Of a stretch of DNA of 64,000 nucleotides, positions 50,832 through 58,944 are shown piece after piece. This stretch comes from an uncultured Desulfobacterales bacterium. Lineage in GTDB: Bacteria; Desulfobacterota; Desulfobulbia; Desulfobulbales; Desulfocapsaceae. The stretch lies in NCBI GenBank assembly GCA_937915545.1, contig CALGIJ010000004.1, positions 1 through 64,000 on the forward strand, in the 5' to 3' direction. The notes under the pieces were generated by a model that worked only from the letters and a program-made list of their open reading frames with translations, searched no databases and was not told the DNA's origin. Positions within the stretch are counted from its first letter, which is position 1; every line of letters starts with the position of its first letter. The translations under genes and the position numbers were made by a program.

Positions 50832-53136
50832 GGGGCTGGATGAAGAGCACGAAGATCAGGGTCAGCACCAGGTAGGCGCTGCCCATGGCGAGCATCGCCC
50901 CGCGCATGTCGAGGGTGGCCATGAGGGCCGCCGGCACCATGGCCCCCAGGGACTGACCGACCTTGTCGATGCTGCGGTAGGCGCCCATCACCTGCGACGA
51001 GCCGAGCTTTTTGGTGATCGGCATGGCGAGCATGATGACGTTGCGCGAGGCGCCGCTGACCGCCACCGACAGGCCGAAGAGCAGCACCGCCCCGGGCACC
51101 ACCCAGAAGGAGTCGGGGAAATAGAAGAGCAGCAGGCTGCAGCCGCCGCACAGCCCGCCGGCGACCACCAGCAGCCGCTTGTCGCGCAGCCTGTCGGCAA
51201 AGCGGCTGATGCGCGGGGCGAGGAAGATCATGCACAGCCCAAAGATCATGATCACCCTGCCGATGTTCGACTGGCTGGTGCCCATCGCCTTGAGGTAGAG
51301 GGGGGTCACGTAGTAGAGCAGCCCGACCATGACCACCGAATAGGGAATGAGGCTGCAGAGGAAGACGAGCATCGCCTGGGGGTCGAGCAGCAGGCGGAGG
51401 ACAGGCAGGCCGCCGGGCTGCTCCACGGCAGGCTCCGGGACGATGAAGGCAGGGCGCATGAAGAGCACCACGAAGACCAGCCCCAGCGCCATGATCAGCG
51501 AACCGATGACGAAGACCTGCGGGTAGCCGAGGCGGTCGGCGACCAGCGCCCCCATGCCGTTGCCGCAGATAACCCCGGAGAAGATGCCGGCGACGACGTT
51601 GGAGATGCCCCGCGCCCGGTACTTGGGCAGGGTGCGCTGCAGCACGTAGCCCTGGGCGGACATCCACGCCATGCCGTAGCCGATGCCGGTCACCAGTCGC
51701 GCCAGGCTGAAGAGCATGGCGTCGGAGACCAGCCCGGAGCAGGCGGTGCCGACCGCGGCCAGCGCCACCCCGGTGAGGAAGGGCGGGTGCCAGCCGCGGC
51801 GGTCGATCCACACCCCCACCGGGATGAGCACCAGGCCGCCGCCGAGCATCTCCAGGGCCAGGGGCAGGCCGAGGATCATCTCCCGCGTCAGCCCGGCGAT
51901 GGGCCGGTAGATATCGGCCATGTGCAGGGGGATGAAGGAGTAGCCGAGGGAGGCGGCAAAGATGAAGAGGAAGATGGCGGTACGCGTCAGGGCGCCGAGA
52001 TCGGCTTCCTCCTCGCCCTCCTTGCCGCCGGCGCGCTCGCCCTTGAGCAGGGTGGCGAAGAAGAAGAGCACCAGCTCCATGATGAAGAGCAGCGACAGCG
52101 CGACGATGGTCAGCGAATCGAGGGCGATATCGCGCACCGCCTTCTCGACCACGCCGACGTTGGGCACCACCACCAGCTTGCCGACGACGCCCTGCCGGCC
52201 GGTGAGCGGCAGCCGTTCCGCGACCCCCGCCGAGCCCCCCCGCAACTCGCCGCCACGGTAGAGTTCCTTGCCGTCGATGTCCTCGATGGCCATGCCGATG
52301 ATCTCGGCATTGCGCTCCACTGTCTCGGCCAGCTGCCGGTCGATCTTGACCAGCGAGGTGATCTGCAGCCCCTTGTTGAGCAGGAAGTCGACATCCTGCT
52401 GCATCAAACCGGCGACAATCCGTGATTTTTCCCGCACCAGCTCGAGGTAGTCGTTCTGGAAGAGGTGAAAATTGTAAAGAGAGCAGAGCAGCTGGGCGCC
52501 GCCGAGGACAAGAAAGAGCAGCCGCGCCAGGTAGCCGCTGCGCTTTTCCTGAGGCCGCTCCATGGCGCGGCGCAGGCCGACGCTGAGCATCAGCGCCGCC
52601 ACCAAAGTGCACAGGGCGAGAACGATCATGCCCTTGTAGGCGATGGCCCAGCGTTTGGCGGCAAGGCGGTTTTCGGAGAAGGCGAAGCACAGCACGCCCC
52701 CCTCCTTGCCTGCCGAGAGGAGGGGAAAGAACTGGTAGTGCATGTCTCCTACCCGCAGGTAGCGCAAGGCTTCGCCGGCTGCGCGGGCGGCGGCCACCTT
52801 CTCCGCCGGGGGCAGGTAGCGGCTGGCGTCGTGGGCGGCGAGCACCGTGCCGTCGCCACGGTGCAGACTGATATTGTCGAGACCGCGCCCCGCCTCCATG
52901 CCCTCGCCAAGCAGGGCCTCGACGCCGACAAACTTCTCAAGGCTCTTGCCAAGACGCAGGGCGCGCTCGAACTTGGCGGCGATATTGGCCCCCACCGCGT
53001 CATGGGCCGAAAGCACCGAGGCCACCTGCTGCTTTTCAAAAGACAGCAGGCTCAGGCCGCCATTCATCAGCTGCGTGCATATGAGCAGGAGCAGTACCGC
53101 CCCCAGGACCGAAACCGTCGACAGTCCGCGCTTCAT
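50818..53136 (-). CDS. Sensor-domain MFS transporter fusion
   Basis: A 772-residue membrane protein. A first helix (about 10-32) leads to a periplasmic domain of some 130 residues resembling a sensor (LRYLRVGDMHYQFFPLLS); two more helices and a second extracytoplasmic region (about 220-330, with VREKSRIVAGLMQQDVDFLL and DIDGKELYRG) follow. Residues 365-770 form a 12-helix MFS domain with the motif-A-like GVWIDRRGWHPPF and RYRARGIS-type loops. The layout looks like a dCache/CHASE-type sensor joined to a permease. The substrate is unknown. The start at 53136 was chosen for the GTGGAG site 6 nt upstream. It is co-transcribed with the PPP phosphatase through a 14-bp overlap. Confidence 0.82.
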   Translation of the reverse strand: MKRGLSTVSVLGAVLLLLICTQLMNGGLSLLSFEKQQVASVLSAHDAVGANIAAKFERALRLGKSLEKFVGVEALLGEGMEAGRGLDNISLHRGDGTVLAAHDASRYLPPAEKVAAARAAGEALRYLRVGDMHYQFFPLLSAGKEGGVLCFAFSENRLAAKRWAIAYKGMIVLALCTLVAALMLSVGLRRAMERPQEKRSGYLARLLFLVLGGAQLLCSLYNFHLFQNDYLELVREKSRIVAGLMQQDVDFLLNKGLQITSLVKIDRQLAETVERNAEIIGMAIEDIDGKELYRGGELRGGSAGVAERLPLTGRQGVVGKLVVVPNVGVVEKAVRDIALDSLTIVALSLLFIMELVLFFFATLLKGERAGGKEGEEEADLGALTRTAIFLFIFAASLGYSFIPLHMADIYRPIAGLTREMILGLPLALEMLGGGLVLIPVGVWIDRRGWHPPFLTGVALAAVGTACSGLVSDAMLFSLARLVTGIGYGMAWMSAQGYVLQRTLPKYRARGISNVVAGIFSGVICGNGMGALVADRLGYPQVFVIGSLIMALGLVFVVLFMRPAFIVPEPAVEQPGGLPVLRLLLDPQAMLVFLCSLIPYSVVMVGLLYYVTPLYLKAMGTSQSNIGRVIMIFGLCMIFLAPRISRFADRLRDKRLLVVAGGLCGGCSLLLFYFPDSFWVVPGAVLLFGLSVAVSGASRNVIMLAMPITKKLGSSQVMGAYRSIDKVGQSLGAMVPAALMATLDMRGAMLAMGSAYLVLTLIFVLFIQPHVDQ

Positions 53137-53377
53137 CGTCATCTCCACGGGAGAGAAGGAATACTGAGAATACTGCGCGGCGGCGGAGCCGACACGCGAA
53201 TGATCCTAACCGTTTCTTGAAAAATCATGGCAAATGCGCTACCACTGTACCTATGCCTCGTGGCAAGCAGTATAGCCGACAGCGAAAACGAAGAAAATAG
53301 CGGCCTCGAGGCACTCGGCCCGTTCCCTGCCCTCGCCCCCTCGGGGGTGGGGGGAATCGCCTTTGACGGAGGACAGC

Positions 53378-53791
53378 ATGGCCAAGACCAAGACCTTTCG
53401 CGTCGAGAGCGGCAGGACACTGTTCAAGTGTCCGAACTGCCAGAGCAAACGGATGTACCCCATTCCCGCCTCGGTGCGACAGCGCTCCCTGCGTTGCGAC
53501 AAATGTGGCGAGATCACCCGCTGCACCTTCAACCGCCGCCTTGAGGAGAGGGAACAGCAATTCGGCATGGCACTGCTGCAGACCGGCGAAAGCGCCGACC
53601 TTGCCGTCGACCTCGCCGATATCTCGCTGCGCGGCGTCGGCTTCGATATCCACCAGCGCGATATCAACAAGGTTGGCGTCGGCCGCCGCGTCTCCCTCAA
53701 GTGCCCGTGGAACCCGCACCTCTTTAAAAACGCCCGCTTTGTCGTACGCTCCATCAAAGGCCAGCGCGTCGGCGCCGAGAAAGAGCAATAA
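53378..53791 (+). CDS. Zinc-ribbon and PilZ-domain protein
   Basis: A 137-residue protein. Residues 12-50 hold a zinc ribbon of the MJ0042 style (FKCPNCQSKRMYPIP and LRCDKCGEITRC). A PilZ-like domain follows: CTFNRRLEERE, with the Arg-Arg pair of the c-di-GMP motif RxxxR, and LADISLRGVGFDI, matching D.S..G. It probably binds cyclic di-GMP and adjusts a surface or motility function. The ATG at 53378 follows GGAGG; an upstream TTG five codons earlier is unlikely. It is monocistronic, divergent from the sensor-MFS gene and convergent with the radical SAM gene. Confidence 0.88.
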   Translation: MAKTKTFRVESGRTLFKCPNCQSKRMYPIPASVRQRSLRCDKCGEITRCTFNRRLEEREQQFGMALLQTGESADLAVDLADISLRGVGFDIHQRDINKVGVGRRVSLKCPWNPHLFKNARFVVRSIKGQRVGAEKEQ

Positions 53792-53812
53792 GCCGGTCTC
53801 CGGCGGAGGCGC

Positions 53813-55267
53813 TCAGTCGGCGATGCGCCTGTTGGTGGTGACGAAGCGCAGAAACGACGGCAGGTTGCTGATAAAGCGCCGCCAGCTGTCCGGCGAACGC
53901 CACAGCATGGCCACATAGCCCCACATCACCCGCGGCCGCTGGAAGTGGCTGCGGTAGAAATCGATGAACAGCCGCTCCATCTGCTCCCGCTCCAGGCCGC
54001 GGGGAACGAACTGGAACTCCATGCAGTCCATCTTTTCCCAGTCCTCGGCGAAGCTGCCCATGAGGGGCCCGGCCTCCTTGATCTGCTTGTAGACAGGCGA
54101 GCCCGGAAAGGGGGTGAACTTCGACAGGTTGAAGTCGTCGATGGGCAGCGAGAACACGTATTCCTTGCTCTTTTTGATGCTTGCCGCCGTCTCGCCGGGC
54201 AGCCCCATCATCAACAGCCCCTTGACCCGTATGCCGGCCTTCTTGATGAGCAGGATGGTCTCGCGCATGGTGACGAGGTCGACGTTCTGGCGATGGGCGG
54301 AGAGCAGCTCGGCGTCGCCGGTCTCGATGCCGAGGCTGATCATCCAGCAACCGGCCTCCTTCATCAGGTGGAGCAGCTCCTCGTCGAGGTGCTCGGCGCG
54401 GGCGGCGCAGTTGAAGGTCATGCCCAGCGGCCGCTCCTTGACCATGCGGCAGAAGTCGACCACCCGCTGCCGGTTGAAGGTGAACTGGTCGTCGTAAAAA
54501 TTGAGATGGCGCAGTCCGTAGGTGCGCCGCAGAAACTCCATGTGGCGATAGAGGTAGTCGGCCGAGTTGTAGCGGAAGCTGCGCCCGAAGACGGATCGGT
54601 CGCAGTAGCTGCAGGCATAGGGGCAGCCGCGGCTGGAGATGCAGCTGCCGTTGGGCGCCGTCGGGTAGTTGAAGATGGGCAGCGTATAGGCCTGGGGATA
54701 GCCCTCCAGCTTGGTATAGGCGGGCAGCGGCAGGCTGTCGAGGTCGAGCAGGGTGCGGCGACGGCCAGTGAAGACGCTCCGCCCCCCCTTGTCGCGGAAA
54801 ACCAGACCCTCCACCCTGGCGAGGTCCTCTGGCGGGGTAGTGAGCAGCTGACGCAAGGTCTCCTCGCCCTCGCCGACGACGACGTAGTCCACCGCCGGGT
54901 ACTGCTCGAGGACCTCCTCGCGCAGGGCCGAGACATGGACCCCGCCGAACACCGTGCGGATCCCCGGGTGCACCGTCTTCACCAGGCGGGCGAGGCGCTC
55001 GCCATCGAAGAAACTCGAGGTGGTGCAGGAAAAACCGATAGAGTGCGGTCGCCTGTCGCGCACATGGGCGAGGATGCGGCTGTCGGAATCGGGGTGGGCG
55101 TAGCAGTCGATGATGTCGTTGTCTATGCCGTGGGCGCTGAGATAGGCGGAGATCGAGGCCAGCCCCAGGGGCGGCATGATGTTGGCCACCCGGGAGATGT
55201 CGTGGCCGGCGCGTCGGGCACTGTAGCCAAGGGGGTGAACGAGCAGGATGGTGGGCGCTGATGACAT
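53813..55267 (-). CDS. B12-binding radical SAM protein (lipid cluster, left)
   Basis: A 484-residue enzyme. The N-terminal cobalamin-binding-like domain (about 5-140) includes NIMPPLGLASISAYL and TVFGGVHVSALREEVLEQYP. The radical SAM core starts SSRGCPYACSYCDRSVFGR (CxxxCxxC, about residues 208-222) and contains SLGIETGDAELL and LLMMGLPGETAAS. Class-B-like enzymes of this layout methylate or rearrange unreactive carbons. GAGGA precedes the ATG at 55267. It is the last gene of the minus-strand operon ACP, ketosynthase, LolA-like, MMPL, lipoprotein, 59 nt after the lipoprotein, so it probably modifies the product of that cluster. Confidence 0.9.
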   Translation of the reverse strand: MSSAPTILLVHPLGYSARRAGHDISRVANIMPPLGLASISAYLSAHGIDNDIIDCYAHPDSDSRILAHVRDRRPHSIGFSCTTSSFFDGERLARLVKTVHPGIRTVFGGVHVSALREEVLEQYPAVDYVVVGEGEETLRQLLTTPPEDLARVEGLVFRDKGGRSVFTGRRRTLLDLDSLPLPAYTKLEGYPQAYTLPIFNYPTAPNGSCISSRGCPYACSYCDRSVFGRSFRYNSADYLYRHMEFLRRTYGLRHLNFYDDQFTFNRQRVVDFCRMVKERPLGMTFNCAARAEHLDEELLHLMKEAGCWMISLGIETGDAELLSAHRQNVDLVTMRETILLIKKAGIRVKGLLMMGLPGETAASIKKSKEYVFSLPIDDFNLSKFTPFPGSPVYKQIKEAGPLMGSFAEDWEKMDCMEFQFVPRGLEREQMERLFIDFYRSHFQRPRVMWGYVAMLWRSPDSWRRFISNLPSFLRFVTTNRRIAD

Positions 55268-55326
55268 GGTGTCCTCGCAGATGAGTGGAGAAGACAGGTA
55301 TTCGGCAATGTTACCGCAGGCGGGGC

Positions 55327-55878
55327 TCACTGCGAAGGCAGCGGCCGCAGGGTGAGGCGCATTCCGATCCATGGCTGGCTGTAGGTCAGCTCGCCGGCGA
55401 CTTCGCCGGCGGGATGCTCCACCCGCCACAGCGGCAGGGGGCCGAAACGCCCGGAAGTGCCGCCCCCTGCCTCGCGGCAGAGGCGACGCCACCAGGGGCC
55501 GGAGCACGGCGGGCACCATGCGCGCAGCCAGAAAAGGCGCTCCAGGGCCGTACCGAGAAAACCGGGCAGACCGCTGTCGGCCACCACAGCCTTGACATGG
55601 AGGACCTCCTGCCCCGCGCCTTCGTTCTGCCGCGCTTCAAGCAGCTTGACACCGCTGGCGTCGAGCAGGGCGTAGCGAAGCGTCCCCGGGGCGCGCTGCA
55701 CAGCGAGGATGCCGGAAAAACGGGTCTCCCCCCAACGCTGCAGCTGCAGGGCGTAGAGGCTTCGTTCGACCCTTCCCTCCTCTGCCCGAGGGGGGGCGGC
55801 AGGCGGAATGGCGGCACAGCCGGCGAGCAAGGTCAGGGAGAGCACCAGCGCCAGGAAGTGACAGCGCAGTCGGCTCAT
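55327..55878 (-). CDS. Small lipoprotein of the polyene-like cluster (DUF3261-like)
   Basis: A 183-residue lipoprotein: signal peptide with lipobox LLAGC (Cys near 21), then a beta-rich domain with FSGILAVQRAPGTLRYALLD and GVKLLEA, a pattern similar to LolB/DUF3261 proteins that accompany aryl polyene exporters. Two extra cysteines appear in WCPPCSGPWW. Its start overlaps the MMPL stop by four bases. It is likely an outer-membrane acceptor in the export route that also uses the LolA-like and MMPL proteins. Assignment to DUF3261 is by position and fold pattern, not a clear sequence motif. Confidence 0.75.
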   Translation of the reverse strand: MSRLRCHFLALVLSLTLLAGCAAIPPAAPPRAEEGRVERSLYALQLQRWGETRFSGILAVQRAPGTLRYALLDASGVKLLEARQNEGAGQEVLHVKAVVADSGLPGFLGTALERLFWLRAWCPPCSGPWWRRLCREAGGGTSGRFGPLPLWRVEHPAGEVAGELTYSQPWIGMRLTLRPLPSQ

Positions 55879-58238
55879 CGCCCATCCCCCTTGCCGAGCG
55901 CGAGCAGCGCCGGGCTAACCAGCAGCGCCGTGGGCAGGGCGACGCCGATGCCGACCAGCACGGTCACCCCGAGGGCATGCAGGGCCGGGTGGGTGGCGAA
56001 GGCGAGGACGCCGAAGCCGATGAGGGTGCTGAGGGCGCAGATGGTTACCGCCCGCGCCGAACCAGCGCTGTCGACCCTCTGGCAGGCACAGACGATGAAG
56101 ATGCCGTAATCGACGCAGAGCCCGATAACCATGATGCCCATGATGAGATGCATCATATTGAGCTGGCCATCGGCGAAGCGGCAGTAGAGGAGCATCGCCG
56201 CCAGGGCGGCCAGCACCGGCGCCAGCACCGCCAGGACCGCCCGCAGGCTTCTGAACTGCAGGCTGACGAGGAGGACGATGGCCAGGGCCGCGGCCAGCGA
56301 CAGGGAAACGATATCGTGTTTGAGCAGCCGCTCCACCTCCCCTCGCCACTTGAGAGCGGCAAGGACATGGATGCCTTGTTCCTCCTCGGCGAAACGGAGC
56401 AGTCTGGGCAGAGATGCGGCATCGACGGCCACGGTGGTCATGGCCAGATAGCCGCCCTCGTCGCCCGCGGGGCGCAGCATGGTGGCAAAAAGCGGCTGCA
56501 GCGGCCCATGAAGAAAGCTCTCGGCAGTGACCGGCTTCGGCTCCTCGTCCAGCCAGGCCCAGAACGGCGCGAAGGCCGTATCGGTAAAGCCCATCTCCCT
56601 CGCGGCGGCAAGCAAGGCCGTGTCGAAGGCGGGGCGCAGGGTCGCCCACAGCTCCTGCCAGAGGCGGAGATGCTCCTCCTGCACCGTCGGCCCGGGCAGC
56701 AAGGGGGCGAAGCTCTGGAAGGAGGTGAAGCCGGACTGACGCAAAAAAAGGGCCACCCGGGCGTTGCCGTCGAGGGCCGCAGAAAGGCTGTCGCCCTCGG
56801 CGACGACGAAGGCTTGCTCGCCGCTCTCTCCCCAGGTGGCGGCGAAGTGACGTTCGTCAGCCATGACCCGGGCGTCGGGCACGTCAAGGGCGCGCAGGTC
56901 GCCATTATAGCGCAGGTGCGGCCAGGAGAAGGCGCCGCCGACCAGCAGTGCCAGCCAGCAGAAGACGAAGACATTCCCTCCCCGGACGCGGGGCATGACC
57001 GCTTTCAGGGCGAAGGTCCGCTGGCCTTTGTCGCCCGAGGGGACGGCCACGGTGGGGATGACCAGCCAGGTCAGGGCCAGGGCGATGGCCACCCCAAAGA
57101 GGGCGAGCAGGGCCATCTGGCGGTGGGAGACGACCTCGGAGAAAAGCAGCACGATGAACACCGCCATGGTGGTGGCGGCGGCGAAGACCATGGGCCGGGC
57201 CACCGCCGCCATCGCCCTCCTCCTGCCCCCCTCCTCCTCACTGAGGGCGAGGTAGAGGTGCACCGAGAAATCGACGGCGATGCCGAGGAGGACGATGCCG
57301 AAGCCCAGGGCGAGACCGGTGGGTTCACCGTAGAAGAGGCGGGTCAGGGCGATGGCCGGCGGCGCGGCGAGGAAGGGCACGGCAAAGACCGCCAGGGCGC
57401 GGAGACTGCGCAGGCTGAGCAGCAGCAGCAGGAGCAGCAGGACACTGGCCAGGGGCAACAGCAGGCGCAGGTCCTTCTTCACCGTATTGCTGTTGGCCAG
57501 GGTATGGGGCAGGCTGCCGATGACGCGCATGGTCACCTGCGGGGCGAGGGTGGCCGCGACGCGCTGCAGGAGACTGTTGATGACCAGGCCGTTGTCGCGG
57601 TTGGTCAGAGGCAGACGACTCTCCGCCGCCACCATGCAGCTGCGGCCGTCGCGGCTCATGAAGTAGCCGTCGTCGATGTTGATGGCGTGGGAGGCGCGGA
57701 GATGCTGCAGCTTGGCGAAGAGCAGCGAGGTGAAGCCCAGGGGGTCGACCTGGGCCTGCTTCTTCATGGCCATCGAGCCGGGGCCGTTGAGCATGGCAAA
57801 GGTCCGCGCCAGACCAGCGGCGATACCCTCGGCGCTGGTCATCTCCACCAGCCGGAGGCGGTCGACCTCATCGAGCAGGGCCGGCAGCGAGGACTGCAGA
57901 CGTGAGAAGAGGGCGGCTTCGTAGCCCGCCGGCAGCCGCGCCAGCAGGTGGGAAAAGAGCCCGCTGCCCGCCATCTCCCCACCAAGGAGGGTGGCGGCGC
58001 TGTGCAGGAGGCGCCGCGCCTCGGCACGGTCAAGCCGGCTGTCGTCGACGCTCAGGGTGATGAAGACGCGGTCCACCAGGCCGAGGCGCTGCAGCTGGCG
58101 GATATCGCCGCGCACCGCCTCCCCGGGAAGGAGGTCAACGGCATCTTCCTTGAGGCGCAGGTCAAGGCTGCCGAAAATGCCGAGGGCGACCACCAGCAGC
58201 GCCAGCCCCCAGCGGAAAAGGACGAGAGGACGGCTCAT
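55875..58238 (-). CDS. MMPL/RND-type exporter
   Basis: A 787-residue inner-membrane protein of twelve helices in two halves, each preceded by a large periplasmic loop. The first half contains AVDFSVHLYLALSEEEGGRR and the second GIMVIGLCVDYGIFIVCACQ, the paired G..VDy/f motifs of MMPL/RND proton-coupled exporters. Proteins of this family in aryl polyene and related clusters are thought to move lipid-linked products out of the inner membrane. Its start overlaps the LolA-like stop (ATGA), and its stop overlaps the lipoprotein start. Together these three proteins make a complete export route. Confidence 0.92.
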   Translation of the reverse strand: MSRPLVLFRWGLALLVVALGIFGSLDLRLKEDAVDLLPGEAVRGDIRQLQRLGLVDRVFITLSVDDSRLDRAEARRLLHSAATLLGGEMAGSGLFSHLLARLPAGYEAALFSRLQSSLPALLDEVDRLRLVEMTSAEGIAAGLARTFAMLNGPGSMAMKKQAQVDPLGFTSLLFAKLQHLRASHAINIDDGYFMSRDGRSCMVAAESRLPLTNRDNGLVINSLLQRVAATLAPQVTMRVIGSLPHTLANSNTVKKDLRLLLPLASVLLLLLLLLSLRSLRALAVFAVPFLAAPPAIALTRLFYGEPTGLALGFGIVLLGIAVDFSVHLYLALSEEEGGRRRAMAAVARPMVFAAATTMAVFIVLLFSEVVSHRQMALLALFGVAIALALTWLVIPTVAVPSGDKGQRTFALKAVMPRVRGGNVFVFCWLALLVGGAFSWPHLRYNGDLRALDVPDARVMADERHFAATWGESGEQAFVVAEGDSLSAALDGNARVALFLRQSGFTSFQSFAPLLPGPTVQEEHLRLWQELWATLRPAFDTALLAAAREMGFTDTAFAPFWAWLDEEPKPVTAESFLHGPLQPLFATMLRPAGDEGGYLAMTTVAVDAASLPRLLRFAEEEQGIHVLAALKWRGEVERLLKHDIVSLSLAAALAIVLLVSLQFRSLRAVLAVLAPVLAALAAMLLYCRFADGQLNMMHLIMGIMVIGLCVDYGIFIVCACQRVDSAGSARAVTICALSTLIGFGVLAFATHPALHALGVTVLVGIGVALPTALLVSPALLALGKGDGR

Positions 58239-58891
58239 GGCTGCGCGCAGGCCTCGAAGAGGCGGGGGTCGACCGGGCGGTCCTCCTCGGTAGCGGTGAA
58301 GCGCAAGGTGGTCGAATCCCCGCCCGGCTCGGCGATCAGCACCCGCTTCGGCCGCAGGGTGGCTTCATCGAAGAGGATGCGCACCTCCTCGACATACTCG
58401 CGGGTCTTGCTGTCTTTGGGGACGACACGCAACTCGGCCCCCTCGCCGTGAAGCTCGTAGCCATCGGCCAACTTGCCGTAGTCGCCGCCCAGCCACAGCC
58501 ACAACTGCTCGGCGACGGTGCGCATGATCGGGTCGCCGTCGAGGGAGAAGCGGGCCGGCTCGGCCCGGTCGCTGCAGCGCAGCCCGACCCGGCCATTGAA
58601 AATGAGGGCCGAGGGCACCGGCCTGGTGAACTCCCAGCGCAGCTTGTCGGGGCGAACCACAGTGAGGCTGCCGTGAAAGATGACCGGCTCGGCGAATAGC
58701 GACAGGCGCCGCTCCTGGATAAAGTCGCTGTGAAAGGAGGAGATCGCCGCGGCGGCCCGCTCGACCTTGCCGAGCAGGAGGGCGGTGTCCGGGTCGCCGG
58801 CGGCACCTGGTCGTTGTGGGTAAAAAAGCAGCAGCAGGGCCAAGACCGCCATGCCCAGGCCACGCGCAAGAATGTGCGATCCCTTTTTCAT
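58235..58891 (-). CDS. LolA-like periplasmic lipid carrier
   Basis: A 218-residue protein with a signal peptide (about 8-30) and an LolA fold pattern: FHSDFIQERRLSLFAEPVIF, GSLTVVRPDKLRWEFTRPVP, and a C-terminal ATLRPKRVLIAEPGGDSTTL. LolA homologues shuttle lipids or lipoproteins across the periplasm. The canonical genomic LolA is usually near ftsK, so this one is likely dedicated to the cluster product. It is encoded 53 nt after the ketosynthase gene and is translationally coupled to the MMPL exporter. Confidence 0.88.
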   Translation of the reverse strand: MKKGSHILARGLGMAVLALLLLFYPQRPGAAGDPDTALLLGKVERAAAAISSFHSDFIQERRLSLFAEPVIFHGSLTVVRPDKLRWEFTRPVPSALIFNGRVGLRCSDRAEPARFSLDGDPIMRTVAEQLWLWLGGDYGKLADGYELHGEGAELRVVPKDSKTREYVEEVRILFDEATLRPKRVLIAEPGGDSTTLRFTATEEDRPVDPRLFEACAQP

Positions 58892-58944
58892 ATCGTCATC
58901 TCCAGCTCATCGCAGGCAATGGCCATGCTCCCCGGGCCTTGCCC

